Below are positions 20,000 to 32,499 of a DNA stretch of 64,000 bases, piece after piece. Every line of letters begins with the position of its first letter. Position 1 is the stretch's first letter. A program made the translations under genes and the position numbers. Under the pieces are notes generated by a model, which was not told the DNA's origin, searched no databases, and saw only the letters and a list, made by a program, of their open reading frames with translations. Origin of the DNA: Diabrotica undecimpunctata (taxonomy: Eukaryota > Arthropoda > Insecta > Coleoptera > Chrysomelidae); NCBI RefSeq assembly GCF_040954645.1, contig NC_092806.1, positions 3,224,001-3,288,000 of the forward strand, written 5' to 3'.

Positions 20000-21669
20000 A
20001 AACGACGGTTTAGGTAATCCTCGGTTAATTCCTTCCGGCTCTAAGGCCGGGTTCATTTATGATAAATTTGTTAAAGGCACGTTGCCGTTATTTTTTTGAA
20101 GAGAACGTAATTCTGAGACGATATATTTCATCACGTTCCTAGCTAGAAGGGTACCGTTAGTTTCGGTGGTCGTTAGAATCATAGATGGTCGTTGACCAAA
20201 TTTATTGAATAGATAACCGTTGAGATCTTTCCTTTGATTTGGTCTCAGAACCAAATTATCTTTCCTTATCTCTTTTCTTCTCTAAGGTTTCTTAATTTTC
20301 TCCTTGAACTTCAAAAAAATTAAGTGGCGCTCTGTTCCCTATCTTATCTTATCTTTGGTAATTTGGCCCATCTATATTTTTGTTTATTTCTGTATCTTTT
20401 CCAATATCTCTTATCCTATATTTACTTATTTCGCCCGTTGGACCCATTCCCGGTTCCAAAAGCTAGTTTCGAACCCACGACTTGCTCTCCACCAACCATC
20501 TGGCTGCCGTCCGCAGTGTCTCCATTGGTGACCTTTCTAGTACCATCCAAAAAAGGTTTCCGAGGTTACAAATTTATATTCGAATATGTTCAATAAAGTT
20601 CCTTTTAAGTTTTTAATTATAATTTGTAAAATTTAATTTCTTTTCTACTCTTAATATTCCTAAAAACTCTTCCTCATGTGCGATAAATAGGGAAAATGTT
20701 TTTAGCAGTTTCAAATAACCTTTTGGTACATTTACAATATATTATATATCGTTTTGTTATTTATGAGAAAACTTATTACTTACTAAATAGTTGTAACTCT
20801 AAAATCCATCCGTTATAATAAAATAAAGAAAACACTAATATTAAAAACTTGAGATGTATTACTTGTATACATAATATATGATGTCTAACTTTTTAAAAGT
20901 TTTCATATTGTATGAATATATTGAACCTTTTTAATCCCCCGAAACGTGACCCCCGAAAAACTCTTATAGGAAATGTGACCCTTATAAAAAATTCTATCCC
21001 ATATGGAAAAGTAGCTTAAAAATTAGTTTTATGGGAAAACGGCATATGAATTATTTATTATATGATGATATTGCATAATTTTTTTATTGTTATTATATTT
21101 ATTGTTAATATTTTTTATTAAATTATTACAAAAGAAATTTATTTATTAATTAGATCTGGATGATCCACAAGTAAAACCAGCAATCTCCACTTTGACAAAT
21201 TTTTCAAAAAGTAGAATTTTTTAACAAAATTTTAGCGTTTTATTAAAGTTGTTTTATTTATTTTTTTTTTTGCTATTTATATTTATTTGTCCGTTGGCTT
21301 TAGTTATTCACAAATTAACCTAATTATTTCATTAAATTTTAAGTAATTAACAATTTATGTTCAAAGATTTCTGGTTTTGCTTCAAACATTTGGAGATAAC
21401 CGATTTTGCAACAGAAAAAACAATATATGAATGCAAAAAAACACACATCTTCCTTGAAACTCAAGTTTTATTAAAAAAATCTTAAAACAAATATTTATGG
21501 AACAAAAAAATTTTAAACAAGCAAATCTGAAATTTCATCATAAGCATTAGAGTGTGCTTTAATATATTCAATATCTCTTTTTAACGTTTATTAATTGAAA
21601 ACAAGTGCCAAGAAGCAGTGCCTTTAAACACCCTATAGGCTTCTTGTTTCCAATTTTTCTTTTTCTACG
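20000..21669. other. AT-rich DNA with no recognised gene
   Basis: The flank of piggyBac-2 has a 65-codon minus-strand frame (20254-20057) with no similarity I know. At about 20430-20540 the minus strand reads GTGGGTTCGAAACTAGC, preceded by TGGTTGGTGGAGAGCA. These are loosely like B and A boxes of a tRNA-derived SINE, a weak signal. The rest is A/T runs. Confidence 0.4.
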
Positions 21670-21672
21670 GCA

Positions 21673-22345
21673 CTACAGCCCAAATTGAGCCTTGGCCTCC
21701 TTAATTTTTTGCCTCCACCCTTGCTTGTCTGTGGCTGATTTTCTCCATACACTGACTCCTAAAAGGGCTTGTGCGTCGCTGTTTACTGTGTCTTCCCAGC
21801 GCTTTCTTGGCTTTCTAACTGGTCTCTTTCCCTGCATTCTAGCATTCAGTGCTCTTTTTGGTAGCCTATCCTGGCCCATTGCAATCTTTGTATTCTAATG
21901 AAGTCTGACAGTGGTGCTTCCTTATAAAGTTGGTAAAGCTCGTTGTTGTATCGATTTCTGAAGATTCCATTTTTCCTTACAGGTCCTAGTATTCTCTTCA
22001 GTACTTTCGTTTCGAATGTATTGAGTTTGCTTTTGGATATTTCTTTCAGAACCCATGCTTCACTGCCATAGTATGCTATTGACCGAATTAAGGCTTTATA
22101 GATTCTAATCTTTGTATTTCGGTGGACATTTTAGACCGAAATATATGGGAGAGGGCAAAATAAGCTTTGTTTGCCTGCTTTATTCTCTTACGTATTTCTT
22201 CACCTTCTGATTCGTTGGCATATATTTCTACTTCCAGGTAAGTAAACTTTCCAACAGTTTCAATGTATGTATGTTTTGTGGGACTATATTTCTTCTCGTC
22301 TGTATCAATATTTTTGTTTTTTCTGTGTAAATTTCCATCATTAGG
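21673..22345 (-). pseudogene. LINE reverse transcriptase C-terminal fragment
   Basis: Over a few frame changes the minus strand reads ETVGKFTYLEVEIYANESEG, EEIRKRIKQANKAYFALSHI, IRSIAYYGSEAWVLKEISKS and LQWAGHVQRMGQDRLPKRAL, ending GKRPVRKPRKRWEDTVNSDA and GWRQKIKEAKAQFGL with a stop at 21673. This is the thumb and tail of an RTE/Ingi-type ORF2. The palm with the YADD motif is absent. Confidence 0.8.
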
Positions 22346-22365
22346 ACGAAATGAGAGACCTGTGA

Positions 22366-22957
22366 CTAGGTGTATATAATATACCCCGTATATATAATAT
22401 ATCGTACTGGGTGTATAAGTTTAATAGAACGTAAATCTTGTGGGGCGTCCAAAAACCATATAGCGCATGTGGCGACTATGATGCAATTTTTATTTTGACC
22501 ACCGCATCCATCAGAGACCAATCTCAAAGTTTTAATCCCTTCCAAATTTGTTTCATTAAGTCTATGAAATAAAGCGGAACTTACCTCACCGGATCCTTTA
22601 TGAAACTTTTCGGTCCATGTATACATGCGAGTTTTTTCTTTGGTTTGCTTATTTTTTGACGATGCTTGTACAAAATAAAGGTTATAATCTTCTCATCATG
22701 CTTCTGACTTTGTGGAAGTCACTGTATATATAAGTTTCTTTATTATTACAAATCTCGTCGGCAGAATAATCTGGATCTAAAACTGAATCATCAGCATCTT
22801 TAAATTTATTGATTATATTCAACAGTTGTTCTGTTGTAAGAAGCAGTTCCCATCGTCTATTCTGGGAAAAATCGGTTCTCTCAATATTCACCCAAAACAT
22901 CCTTTTGCAAAAACTTACAAAATATATCTCATTTTCATATAAAAGACTAGAAAACAC
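22366..22957 (-). pseudogene. QNKN-family putative transposase, copy 2 (fragments)
   Basis: The 22626-22366 frame reads MYTWTEKFHKGSGEVSSALF, HRLNETNLEGIKTLRLVSDG and CGGQNKNCIIVATCAIWF, which is the hallmark segment of this family (compare LDNCSAQNKH in copy 1). The frame upstream at 22957-22682 (DADDSVLDPDYSADEICNNK) looks like an acidic N-terminal part, but its membership is uncertain. The cysteine block and C-terminus are absent, and LINE sequence abuts it on the left. No terminal repeats were seen. Confidence 0.55.
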
Positions 22958-24790
22958 ACTAATATTCTTATAACAAGATATTCCTCAATTTGTTTTTGTA
23001 TTCACGAAAAGTTTGTAAAAAAATTACATGATTTTACCGCTCAATGATTTTCAGATTAGTGTAGACTTAAAGATTCTTTGCAACAGTACTACTTGTGCTT
23101 ACAATCTAGTGCTCATTTCTGTAGTTTAGAAATATAACCTTTAACAACAGCGGTAAATATAGTATAGCGCTTACACTTGAAGAGTTAAAAAAGTTATTTT
23201 GTAGAATAAAATTGTATATTAAAATATCGTAAGAATCAGAAGAAAGGAAAGAATATTACTCTCCTGTGATATTCCAGTAATAAATATAAGCTGGATTGAC
23301 TTTTGGTAAACTTTTTCTAAAAGAATTTTAAGATAAAGGCACAAGTGTTTTCAAATGATAATTTTACACTATATTATTATAAACGTGTCCGTACAATAAT
23401 ACAACTGATACTGGTAACTATGTACTTAAAATTTAAAAAATAAACTGGTAAATTTATTTTATGAAAAAGTATGAAATTTCCGTTTTAGTAATATCCTCAA
23501 AACCGCGCCATATTTCACAACGAAGTAGCACACTTATCCCAAAACTTGTGACCAAAAAACAAATTTGTATAGAAAAAAACGGCGCTTGTTTGCGGCATAT
23601 TTTAGCTAAAAGCATGTCACGAAAAAATATATTAGCAGCCCACATCATCTCTCATTATTTAGAAATATGTGTGCGAAACCTCACTTTAGCGGCGTGTACA
23701 TATATTATATCAGCCACAGCATTAGTGGTAGGTTTTCTCTACAAATTATAGAGGGTGACAACCCGTTAGAGAGCATTTGCATGATGAACATTATTAACAG
23801 ACTACGCTCACCCTAACTCTTTACTTTCGACTCTCATTATTCCGGAGTTATAACCCGTTATTTAAGGTTTGTTTTCAGATTCTCGAATTAACGCGTATTG
23901 TCTCAGCTTTTATTCAAATATTGAAATTTACGGAAAAGATGAAACGGATTTTATCCTTTTAATTAATTAATAATGAATGGCTATTATTAAAGAACGATGA
24001 GCAAATTCATTCACTTTGTGTCGGCTTTGACTTAATAATTTTTTTCATTTAACAAGTTTCCATCTTAGGTTATATCAAAAATTGGTCTTCTTCAGATATG
24101 TTTTGTTTAAGTAAGTTATTTGGTATTTTTATCACTTTGGCATTAATTGGTGCTACCCCCTGCTATTTAACAAACAAAGATGTATCTTTAAACTATACAC
24201 GATGTACCAGGATCCGAAGATTGTAAAATTTATTAAAATAGAACATCTGCGTTGGATGGTACATGTGTAAGGATTGAAAGCAGGCACAATACCACAAAAT
24301 AAGCAAACAAGTGATAGTAAAAAAAAGAAAAAGGAAAAACAAATAATAGAAAAACAGCACAAAACAGAATGACGAAGAAGAATCTCGAGGATTCTTCTTC
24401 ATTATGTTTCTTCTACAAGCCAAGATCAAAAATATATTGCTGAGAATGGTGATGATGATGATGATGATTATGATGATGATGATGAAATGGATTTTTCCAT
24501 TTGGATGGATTAATGAATATTAAAACTTCAAATAAAAGTAAAAAGAAACAAATTATTTTTGCAAACTAATTAAATAAGCTTTAAAAAAAGTGATGTATTT
24601 TGCTAATAACCATATAGAATAACCTTGTACTTTCTTATGGTACATCCTCCTAATTTATTGAAACGAAAAACTGATTGAAAAATACATTTAAATATAATCT
24701 ACCATCAATAGAAGCCAAGTTAGTGTTTTTTTTTATCAAATTTTTTTTGTTTACAATCAATCAATAATGCCTTTTTATTTCTTATTAAAA
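22958..24790. other. No recognised gene; (GAT)n microsatellite at 24449-24485
   Basis: Open frames at 23461-23751 (+) and 24429-24153 (-) are long for the base composition but resemble nothing I know and lack domain signatures. A (GAT)n tract with one interruption lies at 24449-24485. Confidence 0.4.
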
Positions 24791-25269
24791 ATGGTACAAT
24801 ACAATTCTCTCTTTTAGCAAAATTTGATCGCCTTGGCAGATGCCATCAGGAGGGTTGGCAAACAAATATTATTCTCTAATATACAAAAACTACCTAGGGC
24901 TAATTCTATCTAACAAGGTCATTAAAATTAATAAGTAATCAACTAAATTAAGATGCATATAAATATTATAGTTATTGACTAAATGTGTATATCCTACTGA
25001 GTTAGAGTTCGTACTAAACTAAAGAATAATAACAATGTAAAACAGTAAGGTATAGCTTGCATTTGAAATGACTGAATTTGTTCCTTAGAGGAAGTGAAAG
25101 CTATTTTATAATAATAACAACAATATTAATACCAAGATAGTCAAGATAGACTAGACAGATAAAAAGATAATATCTATACGTAAACAAATTATTAATGCCA
25201 AATATAATATTTTCATCCTATTGAACCTTGGTAAAAGATTTAGTAATTAAATAGGCTCGCTAACTCATA

Positions 25270-25890
25270 CCTATACGGCCATGCCTCCCTACAATATAGG
25301 GAGTTCATTTATACCCAACCACTTTAACCTAATCTGTCTCAACACCGAACATTTTCCCAAAAAATGTATCACATCTTCCCATTTCTTCGTGTTGCACATT
25401 CAGCAAAACCATCTTTCATCATTTATGCCAGGTGGATCATTCAAATATAGAACTCCATATCTTAATTTAAACAGTCATTGAATGTCCCCAAAATTTTCCA
25501 TTTCTATTAGATAATTCATGTTTAATTCTTCTTCCCGCAGTTCTTTGTAGTGTCCAAAAAAATTTGATTCGAGTGCCCTATTCTCAGCCTGACGCTGTAT
25601 CTCCTTCTTTTTTTCTATCATACTCTCAATCATACTAGGTTAGCTATTTTTCCGTTCCCATTCGCACCTTACCTCAATACCAAATTTTTCTTCTACGCTT
25701 ATCCAATCTTTTCACCAGCCACATCTTTCTTTCATCATTTTTTTGAAAAGAAATTTTGGTAACCTATAATTCGACTATTCTAGTATTTTTTTAACATATT
25801 TGTTATGTAAATTCATCGTATATAGGCTGACTCTAGCAATACCTGTCTCCAAATCTAACATAAAGGTTTTATATAAAATCTTCTGATTAT
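25270..25890 (-). pseudogene. LINE 3' end with C-terminal zinc knuckle
   Basis: Frames read VSLYTMNLHNKYVKKILE, LPKFLFKKMMKERCGW, EKKKEIQRQAENRALESNFF, FKLRYGVLYLNDPPG and [20 protein letters not shown]. The last part is the CxxC...HFxxxC knuckle that closes I/R1-type ORF2 proteins. A few stops interrupt it. The sequence down to about 24790 may be its 3' untranslated region. It follows directly on an endonuclease of a different type, so two elements are probably joined. Confidence 0.6.
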
Positions 25891-25899
25891 TTTTACCTA

Positions 25900-27085
25900 T
25901 CACTCATACATTGTTACCTTAACCAAAAAGGATATATCAGCCTTAGACACTAAATTACTCCAAACCGTGTGAATCGCCACTTTTTTCAAACTCTCGCGCT
26001 TTTTTAAATGAGCTTTAAACGAGCATTGATTCTCCAGTTCTTTCTGTTTGGCTTTACTGATCTTTCTCTGTATATCTGGTTGTAATGTTTTATAGATAGA
26101 GTTATTGCTCTTTCTTTTTCTTCTTCCTTCTATCAGCTGCAGAATCTCTGTCGTCATCCATGTCTTATTATTACCTTCTTCGTTCTTCATAAAATTGTCT
26201 TTAATGTCGTCTATCGTTTTATTAAGGGATTCTACCTGCTCTTCTGAGCTTTCCGTTGTATTATCGATTTCCTTAAATTTTCCATTTATTGTCTTGCTAT
26301 TTCTCTTACTTCACTACATTTTAGTTTTCTCATGTCATGTTTTTTACAGTTTTTCCGCGTGTTTACTTAAACTTGGTTCTATACACGCCCACTAAAGGAT
26401 TGTGTTCAGATTGAATATGAGCGCCTGGGTAGGTTTTAACACCGTTGAAACTATTTCGATAGCTTTTTATAAAAAGTATATAGTCTATTTGGTTTCTTAT
26501 AATAACGTCTTCTTCTTCGTTATGTCTAGGTGATTTCCACGTATACAGGCGTCTAGGTAGTTGTTTGTAAAATGTATTTAGCACGATTAAGTCATGTTCA
26601 GCTGAAAAGATACTCATTGTTTTTCCTCGTTAATTTCTCTCTCCTAATCCATAAGGACCAATATGTTGCCCTTTTTTTTCGCTACCTATTTTAGCATTGA
26701 AATCTCCCATGACTATAAGGAGTTCATGTCTCGGTAATCTCTTATAAGGTTGCTTATTTGTTTGTAAAATTCTGATATTTCCTCATCACTGTGGTCCGCT
26801 GTGGGTGCATAAACTTCTGTAATGTTAGTGTTTATCGGTGACGTATTTATTTGTGATGAAAGAATTCTATCCTTCACAGGTATGAAGCTGTTGGCATGTT
26901 TGGCTATACTTTTTTTTGTGATTATTTTGACTCTATTTTCATATTTACCATTTGCTGACCCTGAATAGTATACTCTGTATTCTTCTTTGTCACAATAACT
27001 TAATTTAGACCACCTCATTTCGCTTGTGCCCATTATTTCTATTTTTATGCGTTCCATTTCTTTGATTGCGCATTGGAACATTTCG
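25900..27085 (-). pseudogene. LINE endonuclease and pre-RT region
   Basis: The APE-type endonuclease is spread over three frames. 27081-26713: IKIEIMGTSEMRWSKLSYCD, VKDRILSSQIN, EVYAPTADHSDEEISEFYKQ. 26617-26363: EHDLIVLNTFYKQLPRRLYT, WKSPRHNEE, VIIRNQIDYILFIKSYRNSF, AHIQSEHNPLVGVYRTKF; the catalytic-site blocks are recognisable although SDH has become SEH. 26190-25900: the pre-RT linker KTWMTTEILQLIEGRRKRKS. The RT is not present. The style is that of RTE-type elements often annotated as craniofacial development protein 2-like. Confidence 0.8.
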
Positions 27086-27771
27086 AAATTGGAACTTTAA
27101 ATTGGAGCTCTCCGAAAAATTTCAAATATTTCCATTTCTAGATAATGTAGACCATGCATTTTTTTAAACAGAGGTAAATCAACAAAATATTAACAACTGA
27201 TCATCAACTAGTTAATTTTCATTATCCTAAATAATCAGAAAACGCTTGAAAATTCAGATTATTTCTAGACTGAGTTATCCGTGTTTGATAATTTGTACAT
27301 ATAGACCAAATCAGTTTCAAAACATTTGCTATCGATTCGCTGTAAAGCCATAACCTACACAAATTAGTAAATCTTAAACAAACCCAGTTTGCAAAGTTCC
27401 CGCAGTCTTTCCCTAAGGTCAGCCAGATGAGATGCAATTATTCACGAACTGGGATTCAATTTTGATGCACTCGCGCTCCGAACTAACCCTAAGGGTTGGG
27501 ATTATTTGCTTATGTAACGTTCACCTTCTTGATCCGATTTCAAGGGACCTTACTACCTCGCCTTGTAGTGATTTATTTATTTATAAAATTATTCAGTTAG
27601 TTTTAAAATTAACTTCCTGTATGTACGTTATAATAACCGTATAAAAGCGTTAATATTATACTGTAAATTCGTGATTAGAATACTTTTTTGATAATTACTT
27701 TAATTGAAGTAAATTGAATTGAATTGAATAATTGTTTTATTCGCTCTGCCATAATTATTTTATTTATTATA
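27086..27771. other. Spacer with no recognised gene
   Basis: The two open frames here (27222-27437 minus, 27432-27644 plus) do not resemble known proteins. The stretch ends at the TA target site of the next element. Confidence 0.45.
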
Positions 27772-28220
27772 CAGGGTGTTTCAAAAAAAGATAACCCCGT
27801 CTCTAGGGTATTTAAAAAACTGAAAAATAATTCGGGTTTGCTTAGTAAACAATTTTTGTAACGCCATCCGTTTTCAAGATACAGGGCGTTGAAGAAAAAA
27901 AATTTACGCATTTTTTACGATTTTGCCGAAACTACTGGCAACATTGTAATGAAATTTTATACAAATATGTTTTGGAAGCTGATACATCCCATGAATTTGT
28001 TTTTATATCTGATTCTCATAGAGGGCACTAGTTACACGAATCGTACTAAGTATTAGTCAATATAACTTTTTTTAAGAGCATAATTTTTAATCAAAATTTG
28101 AAGTAAACTTAAACATCATTCAATTTTACACGAAAAAGGAACTCTTGGTAATACTCAATACTGTGTACCGTTTTCGGAATATTTTGATTTGAAAATTATG
28201 AAGTAATAATTGAGTCTGGT
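27772..28220 (+). repeat. Left long TIR
   Basis: This is complementary to 29480-29924 with a low level of substitutions and small indels. The inner limit was judged by eye. Confidence 0.8.
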
Positions 28221-28321
28221 AGTAATGATAAAGTTCTAATAGGTATACCTCTATTTTCTCCAAGTGTGCCATGGAAATAATTAAAGTTTTGAAACCTTGT
28301 TATTTGTAAAATCAAATCAAA

Positions 28322-29399
28322 ATGTACTCAAATGTTGAATACACTGACATGTTATTAACCTTAGACGAATGTTTAGGATGTTCTGGTGCAGCTGTGCCAC
28401 GTTATGCAAAAAAGTTTCCTATACGAAACTTACCAAGTAAAAAAACATTTAGAGCCGTTGAACGACGTTGTCGAGAAACTGGGAATGTGAGACCAAATAA
28501 AATAAATTCTGGTAGACCAAGAACAACAAGAACAATTAATAAAGAAAAAAATATTTTAAATTTACTTGATCAAGATCTAACAGTTAGCGTAAGGAATATA
28601 GCAAGACAAACAAATACTTCTTCTTCAAGTACTTGGCGGATACTGAAAGAACAGCAATTACATCCTTATCATTACAGACAAGTCCAAGAGCTCTTGCCAG
28701 ATGATCTACCAGGTTAGAGTGAATTTTTGTGAAACAGTGCAACAAAGGACAGCCCACAATCCAAATTTTTTGAAATGCATTCTTTTTACGGACGAGGCCA
28801 CCTTTACGCGACAAGGTATGTTTAACTCCCATAATGCACACTACTGGTGTGATGAGAATCCACGAGTCAAAAGGGTATCACATTACCAACACTCATTTAA
28901 AAATAATGTTTGGGCAGCAACTTTAGGTAACAAATTAATAGGTTATCATATTCTACCTGGAAATTTAAATGGTGATATGTATCCTGATTTTTTAAACAGT
29001 TGCTTATTCGAGATATTAGAAGATTTAACGTTAAACGAACGAAGATCTTTATTTTTTATGCACGATGGAGCTCCACCACACTTTGATAGAAGATGTCGTA
29101 ATTGGTTGAGTAATCATTTTTCGAATCGATGGATTGGTAGAGGTGCAGAAGCTCCGATTCATTGGCCTCCTCGGTCATGCGATTTTAACCCTTTGGACTA
29201 CGGAGTTTGGTCGTATATTAAGGAAAAAGTCTATGCTACAGATGTAAATTCACGCCAAGAATTGGAAGAAAGAATTCAACGTCAATTTAATGGCATCATA
29301 GCTGATCCCCTACCGTTTAGAAGGTTAATGAAATCTTTAGAAAAAAGAATAGACTTGTGTATTCGCGAAAACGGAGGGCATTTTGAACACTTACTGTAA
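28322..29399 (+). pseudogene. Mariner-type DDD transposase with one frameshift
   Basis: N-terminal HTH/DUF4817-like domain: LGCSGAAVPRYAKKFPIRNL, RRCRETGNVRPNKINSGRPR, LTVSVRNIARQTNTSSSSTW. It runs to LPDDLPG, where a single-base shift near 28700 moves the frame. The rest continues with CILFTDEATFTRQG (Asp 1), NVWAATLGNKLIGYHILPG, FFMHDGAPPHFDRR (Asp 2), WIGRGAEAPIHWPPRS and FNPLDYGVW (Asp 3), ending GGHFEHLL and stop at 29399. All catalytic residues are present and the natural start MYSNVEYTD is retained, so this is a recently mobile copy with one obvious lesion. Confidence 0.9.
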
Positions 29400-29479
29400 T
29401 TGAAATTTATTTTATGTTCTTAGTCATTAATTTAATTTTCTTTTTGTGAGTTTTGTTTAATTACTAACTATTTTATACC

Positions 29480-29924
29480 AGCATCAATTATTACTTCATA
29501 ATTTTCAAATCAAAATATTCCGAAAACGGTACACAGTATCGAGTTTTACCAAGAGTACTTTTTTCGTGTAAAATTGAATGATGTTTAAGTTTCCTTGAAA
29601 TTTTGATTAATAATTATACTCTTAAAAAAGTTGTATTGACTAATACTTAGTACGATCCGTGTAACTAGCGCCCTCTATAAGAATCAGATATAAAAACAAA
29701 TTCATGGGATGTATCAGCTTCCAAAACATATTCGTATAAAATTTCATTACAATGTTGCCAGTAGTTTCGGCAAAATCGTAAAAAATGCGTAATTTTTTTT
29801 TCTTCAACGCCCTGTATCTTGAAAACGGATGGCGTTACAAACATTTTTGTACTAAGCAAACCCCAATTATTTTTCAGTTTTTTACCTACCCTAGAGACGG
29901 GGTTACCTTTTTTGAACCACCCTG
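29480..29924 (-). repeat. Right long TIR
   Basis: Complement of 27772-28220. It ends one TA dinucleotide before unrelated DNA. Confidence 0.8.
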
Positions 29925-30029
29925 TATACGTAGGTGTATAACACAAGTGTATGGAAAAATACATAAAAATTATAAAATAAAGCTTAAATGTAAAATTTAT
30001 ACCTATCAAAAGAATATAAGCAACATTAA

Positions 30030-30215
30030 TATACATCATTATTGACATTAGCATAGTAACATTGACATGTCTTCTAGGTGTCGCATGACATCGGCACAAT
30101 ACTCCAATTTTCGAATTTTTACCACTTTGGGTTGTTTTTTTTAAACATTGTAATACCTCTTCGTTTGTCTCCCTGTCAACCCAGCTTATGCGTAGCAGCT
30201 CTCGATACACCACAT
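30030..30215 (-). pseudogene. LINE RT C-terminal scrap
   Basis: The minus strand reads YRELLRISWVDRETNEEVLQ followed by CLKKTTQSGKNSKIGVLCRC. This is the start of the typical tail RMLRISWVDRVTNEEVL of insect RTE-like reverse transcriptases. Only about 60 codons remain. Confidence 0.6.
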
Positions 30216-30399
30216 TTAGAAAGCTTGAGGTTTATAATAGAGATTTAGTGAGCGTCCAGCTTTCAACTCTGTCTCGAGTAATATCAAGAAAATGTAATAT
30301 TTGACGAGTCTTATTTTCAGGTTATTATTATTAGCCTGTCTACTCTAATTCTCCTTCTCCGTCTAATTCTCCTTTGGTCTTATTAATGCGGATTTTTAT

Positions 30400-30540
30400 C
30401 TCTGTGCTCATGAGCTCTTATCAAAATGGTCTTTGACAAATTAATTATACTTCATAATAATTGTCTTACTAAAGGGATTTTTCCAGATGTATTAAAAGTA
30501 ACAAAAGTGCTACCAGTGTTCAAAAAGGGAGCTTTTAGAA
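30400..30540 (+). pseudogene. LINE RT N-terminal scrap
   Basis: The plus strand reads LIKMVFDKLIILHNNCLTKG, IFPDVLKVTKVLPVFKKG. This is the first conserved block of an RT (GIFPDCLKIAKVIPVFKKGD in relatives). Nothing downstream follows. Confidence 0.6.
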
Positions 30541-30635
30541 AGAAAAAGAAAGAAGGTTAAAATATTGTTAAAAAAAAACTTAAAATTAGGGTGATTAACT
30601 TTATACAGAGAAATATTGAATGTAATCATCATCTT

Positions 30636-31276
30636 ATTTATATTTAAATGGGAATAAGCCACAATTAAAGGTTAAAATACGTTTATTGACGTTTATTGGT
30701 AAGTCAGTAACATATAGAGAATACATCATTTATGTTTTTTAAATAACAAATATATAAAATCGGAATTTGGTGTTTATTGAAGGTAAACTAAATGCACGAT
30801 CAAATACTTACCATGTCGGGATAGTATTATGAGGTTTTTTTCCTGGTTTTTCCCTCATAATTTACTATGGAATCACTAACAGGAGAATTTTACTGTCATC
30901 ATGGCATGTATTTGTCTTTTTAAAGACGAATTACATGTTATGATCTTTTCTGACGGATATTCTCAAGTTAAAGTTGATTTCATGTAATCGAATGAACTAT
31001 CTTAGTAAAGTCGTCCCAGGAACGCAACTCAACAATATTGGCAATATCATTTTAAAGTCGTCTACTTTAAAATGTATAAGGTATGTCTGAATTGTCAATA
31101 TAGATGAGTCAGATAAAATTAAATTATTAGAAGAATTTTTCACTAAGTAACAAAAAACAAAATTTGTTTAATTTACTAATGTTTGTATTTTGAGAACGAT
31201 TTCCGAAGTGGAAATTGAAACGTCAATAAACGTATTTTAACCTTTAATTGTGGCTTATTCCCATTTAAATATAAAT
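30636..31276. mobile_element. 0.64-kb element with 59-bp perfect inverted ends
   Basis: Bases 30636-30694 are the exact complement of 31218-31276 (block AAGCCACAATTAAAGGTTAA). The interior has no coding text. Next to the right arm the sequence is CCGAAGTGGAAATTGAAACG. A third, single copy of this arm with adjoining sequence lies at 40623-40712, so the arm belongs to a dispersed repeat. This could be a MITE or two head-to-head repeat copies; no target duplication was identified. Confidence 0.65.
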
Positions 31277-31680
31277 TAATTTAAAATGTCACAAGAAAAT
31301 AGCTTCAGAACAATATTAATCATCATCTGGCACACATTAAATTTAAATGTGTCTTTCTCCTTTTTTTTTGAACTGCTAAAACTATCACGTAGAGATATCT
31401 GGAATAACTTAGAGGAAGGTGCCACATTTACAGATTGTAGGTCTGGAAAATATGTGAGATATGTGCAGATCTTCCATTTTTTTGCGTGTTCTTAATTTTC
31501 TTCTTATCTATTTCTGTATCTCGCTGTATTTTTGAGGGTCTTTGTTTTAAAACAATTTATACAATGTTAGTTTATGTATACATATGTTTTGTCTACGTAT
31601 ATATTGTATAAAAGCAATATTCTCAGATATTATATTGTTTGGGTAATGAAGGTTATGTTTACATATGCTTTTGATTTCAG

Positions 31681-31875
31681 GTGGGCGGATAGACCACGCA
31701 CATCACTACAACAATGCTTATAGGGCATTAGACGAAACACTGGCGATGGAGACGGCTCTATTAGCCGCTTTGGCTCTAGTAAATCCCACAGAAACCCTTA
31801 TTGTTGTTACGTCCGATCATTCTCACGTATTAACCATGGGAGGACAAGCTACCCCTAGAGGCCATCCTATTTTAG
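31681..31875 (+). CDS. Alkaline phosphatase exon with metal-binding motifs
   Basis: A 195-bp exon between TTTCAG (ending 31680) and GTGAGT (from 31876). It encodes GGRIDHAHHYNNAYRALDET, LAMETALLAALALVNPTETL and IVVTSDHSHVLTMGGQATPR, closing with GHPIL. In alkaline phosphatases the GGRIDHxHH block carries metal-binding Asp and His residues, and the DHSHV block another Asp-His pair. The enzyme hydrolyses phosphomonoesters, and insect members are mostly GPI-anchored on gut or tubule cells. The exon starts in phase 1 (GT completes a Gly codon) and ends in phase 1. No upstream exon was found in the preceding 31 kb. The reading frame is undamaged. Confidence 0.93.
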
Positions 31876-32499
31876 GTGAGTCGGGTGTAACTTTAATAAA
31901 TCTTATTATGTTAAAAAGGGTTAAAATAAACAACTTCTTTCCAATACTTAATATAATACAACATAAATATAGGTAGTATGAATTATTAAACAGGCGCTAC
32001 TTTATTAGGATGGTATTATAATTTTAATTGATTTTTTCCCATGTCTTGTAATAGTTGTTTTTAGTATAATCTGTGTCTTTATTTTATAGTCCAGTCATTA
32101 GAGATTTGATATATAAAAACGAGGCGAACAAACTCAATTTGGCTAAGATTTTGTTGGAATTTTAGAGGAAAGTCCAGGAGTAGGACTCTTAATTTTTTTG
32201 CACCATTTTAGGGTACTTAAATTGACATTCTTAGCAAAATTCAGCTGTTCGTATGATTTTTTGAGGTTCTGGACTGTACCATAATCTGCTAGTGTATTGT
32301 GTAATGGGTGTAGCAATAAAACCATTCTCACGACGAGTAAGTTAAAAAATGTTTTATAAATTGTGACAAATTTTACTAAAACAGTTTCAACTAATTTTGA
32401 CATAGATCTCTTGCAAACGAATTAAATAAATTCGAAAGCTCATCAGCAGCGTCAAAGTGTGTTTCATTTCCCTCTTAGACCAAATATTTTGACTTCTAG
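31876..32499. other. Intronic DNA with no recognised element
   Basis: An 86-codon minus-strand frame (32403-32143) ends near a decayed stretch and resembles no family I know. Confidence 0.4.

Larger units (their letters stand above)
27772..29924 (+). mobile_element. Mariner-type element with about 445-bp terminal repeats
   Basis: The element starts CAGGGTGTTTC after TA (27770-27771) and ends in CCACCCTG before TA (29925-29926). The two ends are inverted repeats extending inward to about 28220 and 29480, for example CGTTTTCAAGATACAGGGCG near the ends and CCGTTTTCGGAATATTTTGA inside. They show scattered mismatches. The central 1.1 kb holds one transposase gene. Total 2153 bp. Very long TIRs with a TA duplication are shared with the element at 57439-59827, a sister family. 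Confidence 0.92.

Noticed and set aside
23461..23751. 96-codon open frame as a host gene
   Set aside because: There is no domain, no splice context and no similarity that I recognise. A similarly long frame is open on the other strand.
30840..31280. Upstream alkaline phosphatase exon
   Set aside because: I looked for the stretch expected before GGRIDHAHH (a FLFVE-type ending next to a splice donor) and found none in this part or elsewhere upstream in the window.
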